From assembly GCA_032718475.1 (NCBI GenBank), contig JAUCBJ010003279.1, positions 1-49,222 of the forward strand: a DNA stretch of 49,222 nt, written 5' to 3'. The stretch is from Nemertoderma westbladi. Its lineage: Eukaryota; Xenacoelomorpha; Nemertodermatida; Nemertodermatidae. A program made the position numbers and the translations under genes. The notes below the pieces were generated by a model. The model saw only the letters and a list, made by a program, of their open reading frames with translations. It searched no databases and was not told where the DNA came from. This document shows positions 21,860 to 31,779 of this stretch, piece by piece; positions within the stretch are counted from its first letter, which is position 1, and every line of letters begins with the position of its first letter.

Positions 21860-22165
21860 TTGGATGCTGTTGGCTTGAAGTTGGGTGTAGTTGCAGAGTT
21901 GGGTGGAAGTTGGGTGTAGTTGGGTTTTATAGTTGGGTGTACAGTAGTTGGTGAAAGTTGGGTGTAGTTGGGTGAAAGTTGGGTGTAGTTGGGTGAAAGT
22001 TGGGTGTAGTTGGGTGGTAGTTGGGTGGAAGTTGGGTGTAGTTGGGTTTTATAGTTGGGTGTACAGTAGTTGGTGAAAGTTGGGTGTAGTTGGGTGAAAG
22101 TTGGGTGTAGTTGCGGGTGAAAGTTGGGTGTAGTTGGGTGTGGTTGTGGTTGGGTGTAGTTGGGT
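21860..22165 (+). repeat. G-rich TTGGGTG minisatellite
   Basis: Irregular copies of GTTGGGTGTAGTTGGGTGAAA fill about 300 bases. The regularly spaced GGG tracts could form a quadruplex on this strand. A 115-base segment containing 'GGGTTTTATAGTTGGGTGTA' occurs twice (near 21923 and 22044). It is not the vertebrate telomere repeat. Confidence 0.9.
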
Positions 22166-23214
22166 GTTTAGGCTGACCCTAAGATCTTGAGAAAATATTA
22201 CGCGTAATCGAGGTTCAAAAGTTTTTGTAACAAGATTTCTATGGGTTTGACTAAATACGCCACTGACAACCACCGACACCTTTCGCATGCCAGGGGACGA
22301 CCAACCACCGACAACAAAAGACACAAACCGACAGGTAATATCGCAAACCGACAGTATACCGACAACTTTCGGCAATGTTAGTAAACTATTTCAGTACATG
22401 ATTATACAATTTTTATTTCCAGTCCAAACATTTATAACAAATTATATTATCCACTGTCGGCCTGTTGTCGGTGATGTAATTATTAGTCATGATAATTTCT
22501 TTAAAATATAATACCGCTTTCATATATTATCGGTTTTAAATTATTATATTGCATAGCGTAATGGTAAAAATCGTTAGTGTTTTTCATATGTCGGTGTGTT
22601 GCTATTATTATTAGTTTTTATCGGTGGCAGTCGGACTGTTGTCGGAGGTTTACAGCTTTATTTCTGCGGCATCCGTTCCTAAACTCGGACATACAGTACA
22701 GTGCGATACACTGCCGAAATTTATTACTTTACATACAGCTGTACATTGTGTGACGCGAGACGCGAGGAGTCACTGGAGGGGGTTAAAATACACTAGGGAA
22801 AATACACCCCGGGTGTCGGGAGTGAGAATACGCAAGGTGCAAGGGAATTTTAACCGGGGGGTGATTTTACATGGCAGCATGTGGGGTGAAAATTTTCTGT
22901 TACACCGGTACCGCCTTAATAAATTATATGTTTTAAATTATTACAGGCCCTATTCAGCTATTGCTTAACGTAATGGTTCAAATCATTAATGTTTTTCATG
23001 TGTCAGTATGTCGGTGTGTTGCTATCATTAATTATCGCAATAATTTTTATTGTCCGTTTAAATCCTTTTTTTGTCCTTTTTTTTTATTTTTTATGTCCTC
23101 CAAAAATCTAATGTTAGGTTCCATACCGGTACCGGCACCGGTACTGCTGTAGGTCTACTGTGTAGCCTACCATTTAAATACGGTACTGGTAGGCCTAACG
23201 GCTGACCGGTTGTT
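22166..23214. repeat. Dispersed-repeat cluster, gene-free
   Basis: About 22230-22360 on the minus strand resembles 33135-33265 on the plus strand (words TACCTGTCGGTTTGT, TCTTTTGTTGTCGGT, ATGCGAAAG). About 22610-22760 resembles 31890-32100 (GTCGGTGG, CCGTTCCT, TTTATTACTTTACATA). Within the cluster, 22540-22625 and 22960-23040 also resemble each other (GTAATGGT, TTTTTCATRTGTC, GGTGTGTTGCTAT). No protein is recognised. Confidence 0.6.
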
Positions 23215-23910
23215 TTAGTTAGAAAATCCCACCTCTGTAACCTGCTCCTTTCCCCCGCCTCTGTAACCTGCTCCTTTCCCTCAATTAGTTAAGTGATCGT
23301 ATATTGTTTTGGTTAGGAAATCAACGCCTCTGTAACCTGCTCCTTTCTCTCAATTGGTAATGTTATCGTTTATTGTTTTGGTTAGAAAATCCCGTCTCTG
23401 TAACCTGCTCCTTTCCCTGATTTCGTAAAGTGACTGTTTATTGTTTTGGTTAGAAAATCCCGCCTCTGTAACCTGCTCCTTTCCCTCAATTAGTTAAGTG
23501 AGTGTTTATTGTTTTGGTTAGGAAATCCCGCCTCTGTAACCTGCTCCTTTCTCTCAATTGGTAATGTTATCGTTTATTGTTTTGGTTAGAAAATTCCGTC
23601 TCTGTAACCTGCTCCTTTCCCTGATTTGGTAAAGTGACTGTTTATTCTTTTGGTTAGAAAATTCCGCCTCTGTAACCTGCTCCTTTCTCTCAATTGGTAA
23701 TGTTATCGTTTATTGTTTTCGTTAGAAAATCCCGTCTCTGTAACCTGCTCCTTTCCCTCAATTTGTTAAATGATAGTTTATTGTTTTGGTTAGAAAATCC
23801 CGCCTCTGTAACCTGCTCCTTTCCCTGATTTGGTAAAGTGACTGTTTATTGTTTTGGTTAGAAAATCCGGCCTTAACCTGCTCCTTTCCATCAATTGGTA
23901 ATTGTTTTTG
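23215..23910 (+). repeat. 68-bp tandem array, about 10 copies
   Basis: The core CTCTGTAACCTGCTCCTTTC is followed by CCTCAATT-type sequence and TTTATTGTTTTGGTTAGAAA. Unit types alternate (CTCAATTAGTTAAGTG, CTCAATTGGTAATGTT, CTGATTTGGTAAAGTG), suggesting two- or three-unit higher-order duplication. Single or double copies of the same unit are dispersed at about 1440, 43430, 46980, 47340 and 48778. Confidence 0.95.
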
Positions 23911-23999
23911 GCTATAAAATGAGTGTTTTGCTACGTCATGTGGTAATCGATTATCGACAACAACCACAAACTATTAAATTTAGAGTCTTTTACAACAGG

Positions 24000-24180
24000 C
24001 GCATATATGGAATTCTATCTCATAGTCTATAAATCATGGAATCATGGAATGTTTTGGCACAGGCATAGTGAAACCAACTGTCCGACAGACCAGAAATCAA
24101 CAAATTTTGAATGTTTTGGCATAGGCATGTTGAAATCAACTGTCTGACAGTCCAGAAATCAGCAGTCTGACAGTTTGAAG
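24000..24180 (+). repeat. Diverged 68-bp duplication beside the retrotransposon
   Basis: GAATGTTTTGGCACAGGCAT and GAATGTTTTGGCATAGGCAT start two neighbouring copies, each followed by ..AACTGTC.GACAG.CCAGAAATCA. It lies immediately left of the retrotransposon and encodes nothing recognised. Confidence 0.7.
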
Positions 24181-24189
24181 AAATACATA

Positions 24190-24681
24190 TGTGAAAGCTG
24201 GATAACAGGATAAGGTCAAACCCGGGTTCCGTGGCAATCTACCACTTAGTTTTTCTGGTTTCCCTGAAGAAAATCTGCCGTTAACTGGCAGGCTGGCTAA
24301 AACGATTAGTTTGTTAGTTCATAACATCAGAACATAATACTGCAGATAAATCTAATCAAAACAGATAAACCAAAATACATCTGTACATAGGCCTACGTCA
24401 GACAGTCAGATGTCAGACATCCAAAAAGAAACACGAATCTAAACTACTACTGTAGGTACTGTATTGTACTGACCATATCTTGATATATTACTTACTTACC
24501 GGTATTATCCTACCTATCTATCCCTCTTTGTTATCCTCCAATCAGCGGTCAGGATTATTCTAGCGCAATTTTGTTGTTTCCTGTAAACTTCCCTAGATGG
24601 CGTTATATTATTTATAACGTTTTTTGTAATTTGATATTTTTGTGTTTCATATTTTGTATGTCCTTGCTGCTGATCACCACA
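24190..24681 (-). repeat. 3' LTR of the gypsy element
   Basis: In element orientation this is the downstream LTR. It begins TGTGGTGATCAGCAG and ends CAGCTTTCACA. It carries the promoter and polyadenylation region by family rule, but I could not place R/U5 boundaries. Confidence 0.95.
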
Positions 24682-24698
24682 AATCCCCCCCACGAAAG
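24682..24698 (-). promoter_or_regulatory. Polypurine tract of the gypsy element
   Basis: On the minus strand the bases just before the 3' LTR read TTTCGTGGGGGGGATT. The purine-rich G7 block is the expected primer for second-strand synthesis. Confidence 0.6.
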
Positions 24699-24700
24699 GA

Positions 24701-24722
24701 AACCACTCGTCCCGAGTGGTTT
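24701..24722. repeat. Hairpin next to the polypurine tract
   Basis: AACCACTCG and CGAGTGGTT pair perfectly around a 3-4 base loop. It lies in the transcribed 3' untranslated part of the retrotransposon. A structural role in its RNA is possible but unproven. Confidence 0.6.
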
Positions 24723-25585
24723 GATAAAAATATTTTGCAGAACCGAATCTAAATAAAAACAGCACAATAATAATGTAAAAATACCTACAAAATATATGAA
24801 TATAGAATTAGTTAAAATCCAACGCACTTGGTACACTTTATTCATTTATGTACAGGAAATGTGAATTCCCATTCCAACTACCAGTTGCCAATACCAACTG
24901 CAATATGTACTAAGTAGATATTAATTTCAGCTACAGTAGCTTAGCCAATAGGCAATTAAATTTACTGAATATGACAGTCATTAGACAACAATTAATACAT
25001 GCAATGCAGAATGATAGCCAATAGGCAAATGTTATTTAATAAAAAAGTTAATAACCAATAGGCTAATAATATACAACAGACCTTCAAGACCTCCCTTGGC
25101 GCCCAATGCAAACAAAATAGCCAATTGGCGAGTTTTCTATGAAATAAACAGAAACAAAATAAGTCTCTACAGAATGAATAAACATATCAATAAACTTATG
25201 GTATCCAAAAATAAAATACATTCTGTACATTTATTCAAATGTAAAACAACACCACATTTACTACCAAATGAGATTAAAGGATTCGGTTCCGCTAAATAGT
25301 TATTTTTCTGCGACAACAAAGAGGGTGAAATGGGAACAGCAAAAATGTATAGTTTAATTTACATTCATAAAACAAAACACTAAATATGTCTAATCTAAAT
25401 AGTAACAAGTATACATACCAATAATAATATACTGACCGTGCAATAATAACCTACAAAATGTTTAGTAGGATCTAAACTGCATACGGTAGTGCATATTGCA
25501 TAGTTTGTTGGTTTATGTAAATATCATCAGTCACTGTTCTACTGTATATACTTATACTGTACCTTACTGTATGTACTACTGTACA
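24723..25585 (-). other. 3' noncoding region of the gypsy element
   Basis: About 0.86 kb between the polypurine hairpin and the pol stop codon. No envelope-like or other long minus-strand frame is present. Plus-strand frames here are short and AT-rich. Confidence 0.7.
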
Positions 25586-28500
25586 CTAAGGTGTGTCGAC
25601 ATCACTTTGTCCATTGGACATAGAAGGGTTATTACTTTCACAAGCGGATGAACGCACTTGATATAACTTTAAATCTTTCGCGTTCACTACCAACACTGGA
25701 GTTCGTGGTGTAACTCGTTTCCGTACAGGACGTAATTCATATGAAAACTGCGAACGCTTACGGAGCACTACATAGGGTCCGGTAAAACGGAACCGCAACT
25801 TAGTATTCTTGCGCTTAACGCGTCGATCAAAATACAATACTTTATCGCCTGTCACAAATGATTGCAAATTTTGTTTCACTTTACGATCGTGGAGGCGTTT
25901 TTGTTTATTCTGTGCTTTACTTAGTTGTTCTCTAACTAACTTGTGGGCATTTTGTAAGTTCTTACGTAATTCGTCAGGGTATGTCGCTGTGTCAGCCAAC
26001 AAACTATAAGGCCGCTCAATACGAGTATCTATTGGTAGACGAGCCTCCCTACCAAACATCAACGTAAATGGTGCCATCCCTATACTAGAATGTACGCTAG
26101 TGTTATAATTAAATTGTACTAGGGGAAGCATTTCCTCCCAGTTGTCATGGTTACGAACTGTCAGTGCTAACATATTACACATGGATTGGTTGACCCTTTC
26201 AGTAAGACCATTGCATTGTGGGTGGTACGCTGAAGTTAACACACGAACAATGCCAAATATTTTTTCCAGTTCCGAGAAAAGTGACGAAGTAAAACTTGGA
26301 CCTCTATCCGATAAAATAATCTCAGCTGCACCGTATACACAAAATATTTTATTTACCAATTCCCGGGCTAAAGTTTCAGCTTGTTCGTCAGGGACAGGTA
26401 ATAGTTCAACATATCGGGTTAAATGTTCTGTAATAGTGAACACAAGTTTATTACCAGTTGGACTAGTGGGAAACCCTTTCACGATATCAATAGATAATCT
26501 TTCCATAACTCGGGTGGGGGCTGGTAAACTAGTTAATGGTTGAATATTAGTAGATCCTTTACGTCGTTGACAAGGATCACAACTATGTATGTACCGCGCT
26601 ACATCATCCCGGAGATTTACCCAATAAAATTTTACTTTAATGTCATTCAACGTTTTATTAATTCCTAAGTGTGACCTGAGGTCATGGAACTGAAGTAGTA
26701 CCTGTCTACGTAGTAACTTAGGTACTACTACTTGTATTGTCTTATTTGTCTTACAATCCGAGACGTGACATAGAATACCATCTACTAATACATATTGTGT
26801 ATGTAACTTTACCATATTCTTACACTCAGAGAGCTTACGATTAAATTCTGGTTTATTTCCCGTTTGTAAATATTCTACCATCACCTTAATATTTGAATCT
26901 TCCAACTGCAGTTTACGTAGTCTGGACAAACTACAAAACTCCACATTGCTAGGTAACGCAGGTAAGGAAGACTGAACGTCTGCGAAACTATCTACATGTA
27001 TTGAGGTGTCTGGAGCACGGAAAGATGAACATCCATCATCGTCATTTGCTACTGAACTCTGTTTATCCTGGTAGTCATGGTTACAAACCTTCGAATCCGT
27101 TCCATTGCAACTAAATAAGTCTGCAAGACCTTGTAGTTCATCGGTATCTACACTCACTACATTAGATTGGTTATTCATCAAATTGTCTGTCTCTCCAGTC
27201 ACGTCTGTAGAGTCTACAGGGTTTATTACAGGAACATTAATTAAACAAAATGGTTCAACATCGAGTTCGTTACTGTGATTGTTTACAGTGTTAGTCGTAT
27301 TTAGAGGATGTTCTACTTTTATTCGGGATAAGCAATCAGCCCTGTTAAACTTTCCGGGCTTATAAATAAAAGTATAATCGTATTCTGACAGTTTCAGTGC
27401 CCACCTTTGGAGACGACCCGTAATATGGCGATTGACACCAACCCAAGACAAGCATCGCAGGGGGTTATGATCTGAAATCACTTTAAAATGCCGACCCAAT
27501 AAATAAAAACGAAACTTAGCTACGGCCCAAACTACTGCTAATCCCTCTAATTCCGTAATCGACCACTTAGCTTCAGCACAAGTCAGGGAACGCGAAGCAT
27601 AAGCTATAACCTTATCGTCTTGGCAAAGTATCGCGCCAAGTCCAGATCCACTGGCATCAGTTTCTAAGGTAAACTCTCGTTCAAAGTCAGGGTGGGATAA
27701 AATTGGCGATGAAACGAGTCGATTCTTGAGTTCTAGAAAAGCTTGTTCACAATCTGAATTCCAGTAAAACGGCACTCCTACTTTAGTTAGGCCATACAAT
27801 GGTTGTACTAATTTGCCATAATCTCTCACAAACTTCCTGTAGTATCCACACAGGCCCAGAAAACTCTGTAAGTCCTTCACACAAGTAGGTCTGGGGAAAT
27901 CGACCATCGTACTTATTTTCTTAGGGTCAGTATGTATACCATCTCGATCAATAATGTGTCCTAGGAAGTGTATTGAACTCGCTCCAAAACAACATTTAGA
28001 TGGTTTCAATTTGAGACCTAACTCACTTATACGCCGTAGTACTATATCTATGAGTTCTATGTGCTGTTCCCACGTTCTAGAATACAATATCAGGTCATCC
28101 ATGTACACTAAAGCACATTCTATCCCTTCTAATCCTAGTTGCATTAATCTCTGACACGTACTGGGTGATGACTGAAGCCCAAACGGCATTCTACGAAACT
28201 CAAAGTTTCCCCACTGAGTATGAAAGGCGGTCTTCGCATAATCCTCCGGATTAATCTCTACTTGCCAAAACATGGATTTAAAATCCAAAGCACTGAAATA
28301 TTCTGGTCTGGCAGCACCAACTTCTGCTAACATGTAATCAATATTAGGTAATGGCCAAAATTGAGGAACCGCTACTGAATTAAGTCCCCTATAGTCTATA
28401 GCTAAGCGCCATGGCTTATTAGGTGCCTTAACAATAATAAGAGGAGAAGACCATTCACTGGTACTCGGCTGTATAACTCCCACACGTTGTAAATTACTTA

Positions 28501-31093
28501 ACCGTTCTCTCAGTTCTGGACGTATGGCTACGGGTATTGGATAAGGCTTTACATGTATCGGTTTAGCATCAGGTTTCAAAGGTATAGAATGTTGTAACAG
28601 TGTAGTCCGTCCTATGTCATAATCATTGTAAGAAAATGAATGGGGATTCTGTCCAACAATGTCCAATACATCAGCTTGTTTATCAGAGTCTAAATGGTCT
28701 AATTTTAATTCTTCACGTAAAAATATCTGTTTACCATTGACATCATTAACTACACTATCTGTACTGATAGCCCTACTTTCTAAAGTACGCAAGGTATAAT
28801 TAGTGACGTCACAGTATGATGCTACCTTCTGGTTCTTAAAAACAGTAACTGGTGAATTGTTTGGGTTTAAAACTTGTAATGTAACACGTTCTCTATCAAT
28901 TGGATCTATAATACAACGTGCTAGTAGGGTTTGAGTATTCGACTGATACAGAGGTTCAATATAAACTGGGCCTGCTGGGAAGCTACAATTACTTCCCTTT
29001 CCCTTCAAACAACCTGTAATATATGCCTGTGAATCTGGTGGTATAGTAACCCTCTTTTCTGACATAATTATACGGCGAGTATAGTGTTCTGTGGTTGAGT
29101 TAGATATAACCTGAGTCGGTGGACTACAAAAATAAACACACTCGTTATTCCGTAAAATCATACATTGCTTTACTAAATCAAACGAGGTACAGGCTTGGTA
29201 GATAAAATCTTTACCAAAAATAATTTCAGAACCATCAATTTTCTGTAAGTCGCCAATATACACTAATATGTCTACTTTAAAGTCTGACGTAATAACAATC
29301 GGTAGATGCACTTCACCTAATACTGGCATTAACCCTCCTACACCCTTAATAGATGGTATACTACTGGCTCCCAGTTCACAATCCTTTGGTAATTTACGTA
29401 TATCCATTATAGTAAAATCTGAACCGCTATCTACCAAACCAACCATCTTTGTACGTCCTATATGTATAGGTATGTACCAATCGCGATTCGTATGAGTTGT
29501 ATACCGTATGTGATTATTTTCAAAACTCGAAGCCGGTGTACCAGCATCCGTACTAAACCTACTGGGCGGTGGAGTAGGGTGTGGCACATATTGGGATGGC
29601 TGACACATATTGCTACCAGTACTAAGTGGGGAAGGTCTCGGTCTGTATGGATAAGTACGTCTCACATCGTCACTCGATCTATTAAATCGGGATGTTTGAG
29701 ATCTTGGGCAATGGGTACTGTAATGTCCAGACTCGTTACAATTAAAACAAACAATATCTCTCCGTGGCTGAACATTACGGGAAGCAAACGGCTGGGGACA
29801 TTGGGTACTGTAATGGCCAAATTCATTGCAGTTAAAACATGTTACATTCCTACGGGGTGTCATATTATTACTTCCCTGAAAATGTTCACTTTGAATAATT
29901 GACCTACTTGGCTCAGTCAAATAAGGGCTATCTACAGGTCTACCACTACTGTAGGCTAATGTATCACTACTCCTATCAGAATGGTTTGGACCAGAATCTG
30001 TTCTACTCTTATTCCATGCAGTAAACGGACGTACAGGAGCTGGCTGGCACTGCATACCGGAAATTTGTTTCCGTAATTCTTGTATCTCACTTTCTAATTT
30101 ATTTATTTTTGGATCAACGGTAACCGGTCTACTCGGTACAGTAGAATTTCTATTAAAACTCGCCGTATTGTTTACATATCCATGTACACCACTTTCCGGC
30201 AAAAAGGTATGCTTTGGCCTATTAGAATCAATACCGGTATTTCGATCAATACGTCCAGCTTGATCCCCGTAATTTAAATGGTTCGCCTCCGCTAAATAAA
30301 TTTCTTCATTACGCGCCATACGTACAGCCTCGTCAAACGATTGCGGATGGCTGTTTCTAATCCTAAAAGCCAAATCAGAGGGTATGCCTCTGTAAAAAAC
30401 TGTAAGTAATAACCGATCTCGTTGCGCACCATTCATATCTACCCAAGCTTGCTGTCCCCATTTCTGGAGTTTATCTACATACTCCTCTATAGTTTCATTT
30501 ATTCCAAGCCTACAATCTAACAGCTTACTACATATAACATCGGGGGGTAAAGGCCTAAATCTAGCTCGCAGAGCGGCTACTACGCTATCAAAATCGACTT
30601 GTTGTTCAGTAGGTAATTCTTCTATTACGCGAGCCGCGGTACCTGACACATAAACGGAAGCAACCCTTCCCATCATCACGTAATTCCATCTTCGAAGACG
30701 TCCCAATCGCTGTAATGCACTAACCCAGGAATCAACATCTCCACGCCCGTCGAATATTTCCGGTTCCTTCCTGATATCCGCCATTAACGGTGCGTCGCGT
30801 TCAAGCTGTATACAGGTATCGGTACCTTGCTGCTCTCTATTAGGATGTATGTAACGGTCCCCTTCTCCTGGTACCGGTACTGCAGGAAACCGATTCCTAC
30901 CGTGAGACTGCGTTTCAGAATATCTAGGACGGTCGCAACCGGAACCAGGAACGACAACCGCCGGACTATTTAAGTTTATGTCCGTCCAACTTGATTCTTC
31001 TCTCGGACCGACGGCTATTTGCGTTTGGTCAGACCCTCCGCATCTACTACCGGTACTATCGCTATCGTTCTCGAATCCAAAAACGTCTGTCAT
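25586..31093 (-). CDS. Ty3/gypsy gag-pol polyprotein, one 1835-residue ORF
   Basis: Gag capsid-like sequence spans about residues 100-270. Two CCHC zinc knuckles follow (CFNCNEFGHYSTQC and CFNCNESGHYSTHC, about 417-464). An aspartic protease (VDSGSDFTIMD, near 553) precedes the reverse transcriptase, which shows LAIDYRGLN, FGLQSSPSTCQR and the catalytic YMDD near 998. RNase H starts near 1140 (LETDASGSGLGA). The integrase has an HHCC zinc domain (about 1465-1510) and catalytic Asp/Asp/Glu at DIVKG, SDRGPSF and LTERVN (about 1540-1632). Gag and Pol are fused without a frameshift. The product copies the element's RNA into DNA and integrates it. The ORF has no stop or frameshift. It starts at ATG 31093, about 170 bases inside the 5' LTR; a second Met near residue 101, where the conserved Gag region begins, is an alternative start. 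Confidence 0.95.
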   Translation of the reverse strand: MTDVFGFENDSDSTGSRCGGSDQTQIAVGPREESSWTDINLNSPAVVVPGSGCDRPRYSETQSHGRNRFPAVPVPGEGDRYIHPNREQQGTDTCIQLERDAPLMADIRKEPEIFDGRGDVDSWVSALQRLGRLRRWNYVMMGRVASVYVSGTAARVIEELPTEQQVDFDSVVAALRARFRPLPPDVICSKLLDCRLGINETIEEYVDKLQKWGQQAWVDMNGAQRDRLLLTVFYRGIPSDLAFRIRNSHPQSFDEAVRMARNEEIYLAEANHLNYGDQAGRIDRNTGIDSNRPKHTFLPESGVHGYVNNTASFNRNSTVPSRPVTVDPKINKLESEIQELRKQISGMQCQPAPVRPFTAWNKSRTDSGPNHSDRSSDTLAYSSGRPVDSPYLTEPSRSIIQSEHFQGSNNMTPRRNVTCFNCNEFGHYSTQCPQPFASRNVQPRRDIVCFNCNESGHYSTHCPRSQTSRFNRSSDDVRRTYPYRPRPSPLSTGSNMCQPSQYVPHPTPPPSRFSTDAGTPASSFENNHIRYTTHTNRDWYIPIHIGRTKMVGLVDSGSDFTIMDIRKLPKDCELGASSIPSIKGVGGLMPVLGEVHLPIVITSDFKVDILVYIGDLQKIDGSEIIFGKDFIYQACTSFDLVKQCMILRNNECVYFCSPPTQVISNSTTEHYTRRIIMSEKRVTIPPDSQAYITGCLKGKGSNCSFPAGPVYIEPLYQSNTQTLLARCIIDPIDRERVTLQVLNPNNSPVTVFKNQKVASYCDVTNYTLRTLESRAISTDSVVNDVNGKQIFLREELKLDHLDSDKQADVLDIVGQNPHSFSYNDYDIGRTTLLQHSIPLKPDAKPIHVKPYPIPVAIRPELRERLSNLQRVGVIQPSTSEWSSPLIIVKAPNKPWRLAIDYRGLNSVAVPQFWPLPNIDYMLAEVGAARPEYFSALDFKSMFWQVEINPEDYAKTAFHTQWGNFEFRRMPFGLQSSPSTCQRLMQLGLEGIECALVYMDDLILYSRTWEQHIELIDIVLRRISELGLKLKPSKCCFGASSIHFLGHIIDRDGIHTDPKKISTMVDFPRPTCVKDLQSFLGLCGYYRKFVRDYGKLVQPLYGLTKVGVPFYWNSDCEQAFLELKNRLVSSPILSHPDFEREFTLETDASGSGLGAILCQDDKVIAYASRSLTCAEAKWSITELEGLAVVWAVAKFRFYLLGRHFKVISDHNPLRCLSWVGVNRHITGRLQRWALKLSEYDYTFIYKPGKFNRADCLSRIKVEHPLNTTNTVNNHSNELDVEPFCLINVPVINPVDSTDVTGETDNLMNNQSNVVSVDTDELQGLADLFSCNGTDSKVCNHDYQDKQSSVANDDDGCSSFRAPDTSIHVDSFADVQSSLPALPSNVEFCSLSRLRKLQLEDSNIKVMVEYLQTGNKPEFNRKLSECKNMVKLHTQYVLVDGILCHVSDCKTNKTIQVVVPKLLRRQVLLQFHDLRSHLGINKTLNDIKVKFYWVNLRDDVARYIHSCDPCQRRKGSTNIQPLTSLPAPTRVMERLSIDIVKGFPTSPTGNKLVFTITEHLTRYVELLPVPDEQAETLARELVNKIFCVYGAAEIILSDRGPSFTSSLFSELEKIFGIVRVLTSAYHPQCNGLTERVNQSMCNMLALTVRNHDNWEEMLPLVQFNYNTSVHSSIGMAPFTLMFGREARLPIDTRIERPYSLLADTATYPDELRKNLQNAHKLVREQLSKAQNKQKRLHDRKVKQNLQSFVTGDKVLYFDRRVKRKNTKLRFRFTGPYVVLRKRSQFSYELRPVRKRVTPRTPVLVVNAKDLKLYQVRSSACESNNPSMSNGQSDVDTP

Positions 31094-31264
31094 ACCCTGA
31101 CTCGCTGATTGTCTGAATGCTTGATATTACCGGTACCTACCGGTACAAGTCCAAAGTCAGCCAGTTTACCGATAACCAACAATCGATTATCTACGCCCAA
31201 CGGTCTGACGGTACAAGTAACAAGTCTATATCCAGCAGCAGCAACCAGGAAGAAAAAAAAATCC

Positions 31265-31281
31265 TCCCGGACAGGCCCCCA
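31265..31281 (-). promoter_or_regulatory. Primer binding site resembling tRNA-Pro complement
   Basis: On the minus strand TGGGGGCCTGTCCGGGA begins two bases inside the 5' LTR. Its complement ends in CCCCCA like metazoan tRNA-Pro and differs from the vertebrate tRNA-Pro 3' end at two internal positions. tRNA-Pro priming is inferred. Confidence 0.65.
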
Positions 31282-31283
31282 AA

Positions 31284-31775
31284 TGTGAAAGCTGGATAAC
31301 AGGATAAGGTCAAACCCGGGTTCCGTGGCAATCTACCACTTAGTTTTTCTGGTTTCCCTGAAGAAAATCTGCCGTTAACTGGCAGGCTGGCTAAAACGAT
31401 TAGTTTGTTAGTTCATGACATCAGAACATAATACTGCAGATAAATCTAATCAAAACAGATAAACCAAAATACATCTGTACATAGGCCTACGTCAGACAGT
31501 CAGATGTCAGACATCCAAAAAGAAACACGAATCTAAACTACTACTGTAGGTACTGTATTGTACTGACCATATCTTGATATATTACTTACTTACCGGTATT
31601 ATCCTACCTATCTATCCCTCTTTGTTATCCTCCAATCAGCGGTCAGGATTATTCTAGCGCAATTTTGTTGTTTCCTGTAAACTTCCCTAGATGGCGTTAT
31701 ATTATTTATAACGTTTTTTGTAATTTGATATTTTTGTGTTTCATATTTTGTATGTCCTTGCTGCTGATCACCACA
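31284..31775 (-). repeat. 5' LTR of the gypsy element
   Basis: Matches the left LTR over 492 bp with a single difference noted. In element orientation it drives transcription of the gag-pol ORF at 31093. The plus-strand sequence CCCTAGATGGCG near its end resembles a CTCF-type core, which may be coincidence. Confidence 0.95.
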
Positions 31776-31779
31776 CATA

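Larger units (their letters stand above)
24190..31775 (-). mobile_element. Complete Ty3/gypsy LTR retrotransposon, apparently young
   Basis: Two 492-bp LTRs (24190-24681 and 31284-31775) flank a single gag-pol ORF on the minus strand. I see one difference between the LTRs (A at 24322, G at the matching right position). Both start TGTG and end CACA. CATA is duplicated at 24186-24189 and 31776-31779. A primer binding site and a purine tract sit at the expected inner LTR edges. There is no env-like ORF. Intact coding capacity and near-identical LTRs indicate recent insertion and possible activity. Confidence 0.95.

Noticed and set aside
21860-22165. Internal telomere repeat
   Set aside because: The unit is TTGGGTG with GTA/AAA spacers, not TTAGGG or a close uniform variant.
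22049-22375. Minus-strand 108-codon frame rich in Pro and Thr
   Set aside because: Its second half is the TTGGGTG minisatellite read backwards and the rest lies in a dispersed repeat.
24723-25585. Possible env gene of the gypsy element
   Set aside because: No minus-strand frame of useful length exists between the pol stop and the 3' LTR.
25096-30000. Plus-strand open frames inside the retrotransposon (for example 26142-26543 and 29462-29902)
   Set aside because: They are antisense shadows of the gag-pol frame and show no family motifs.
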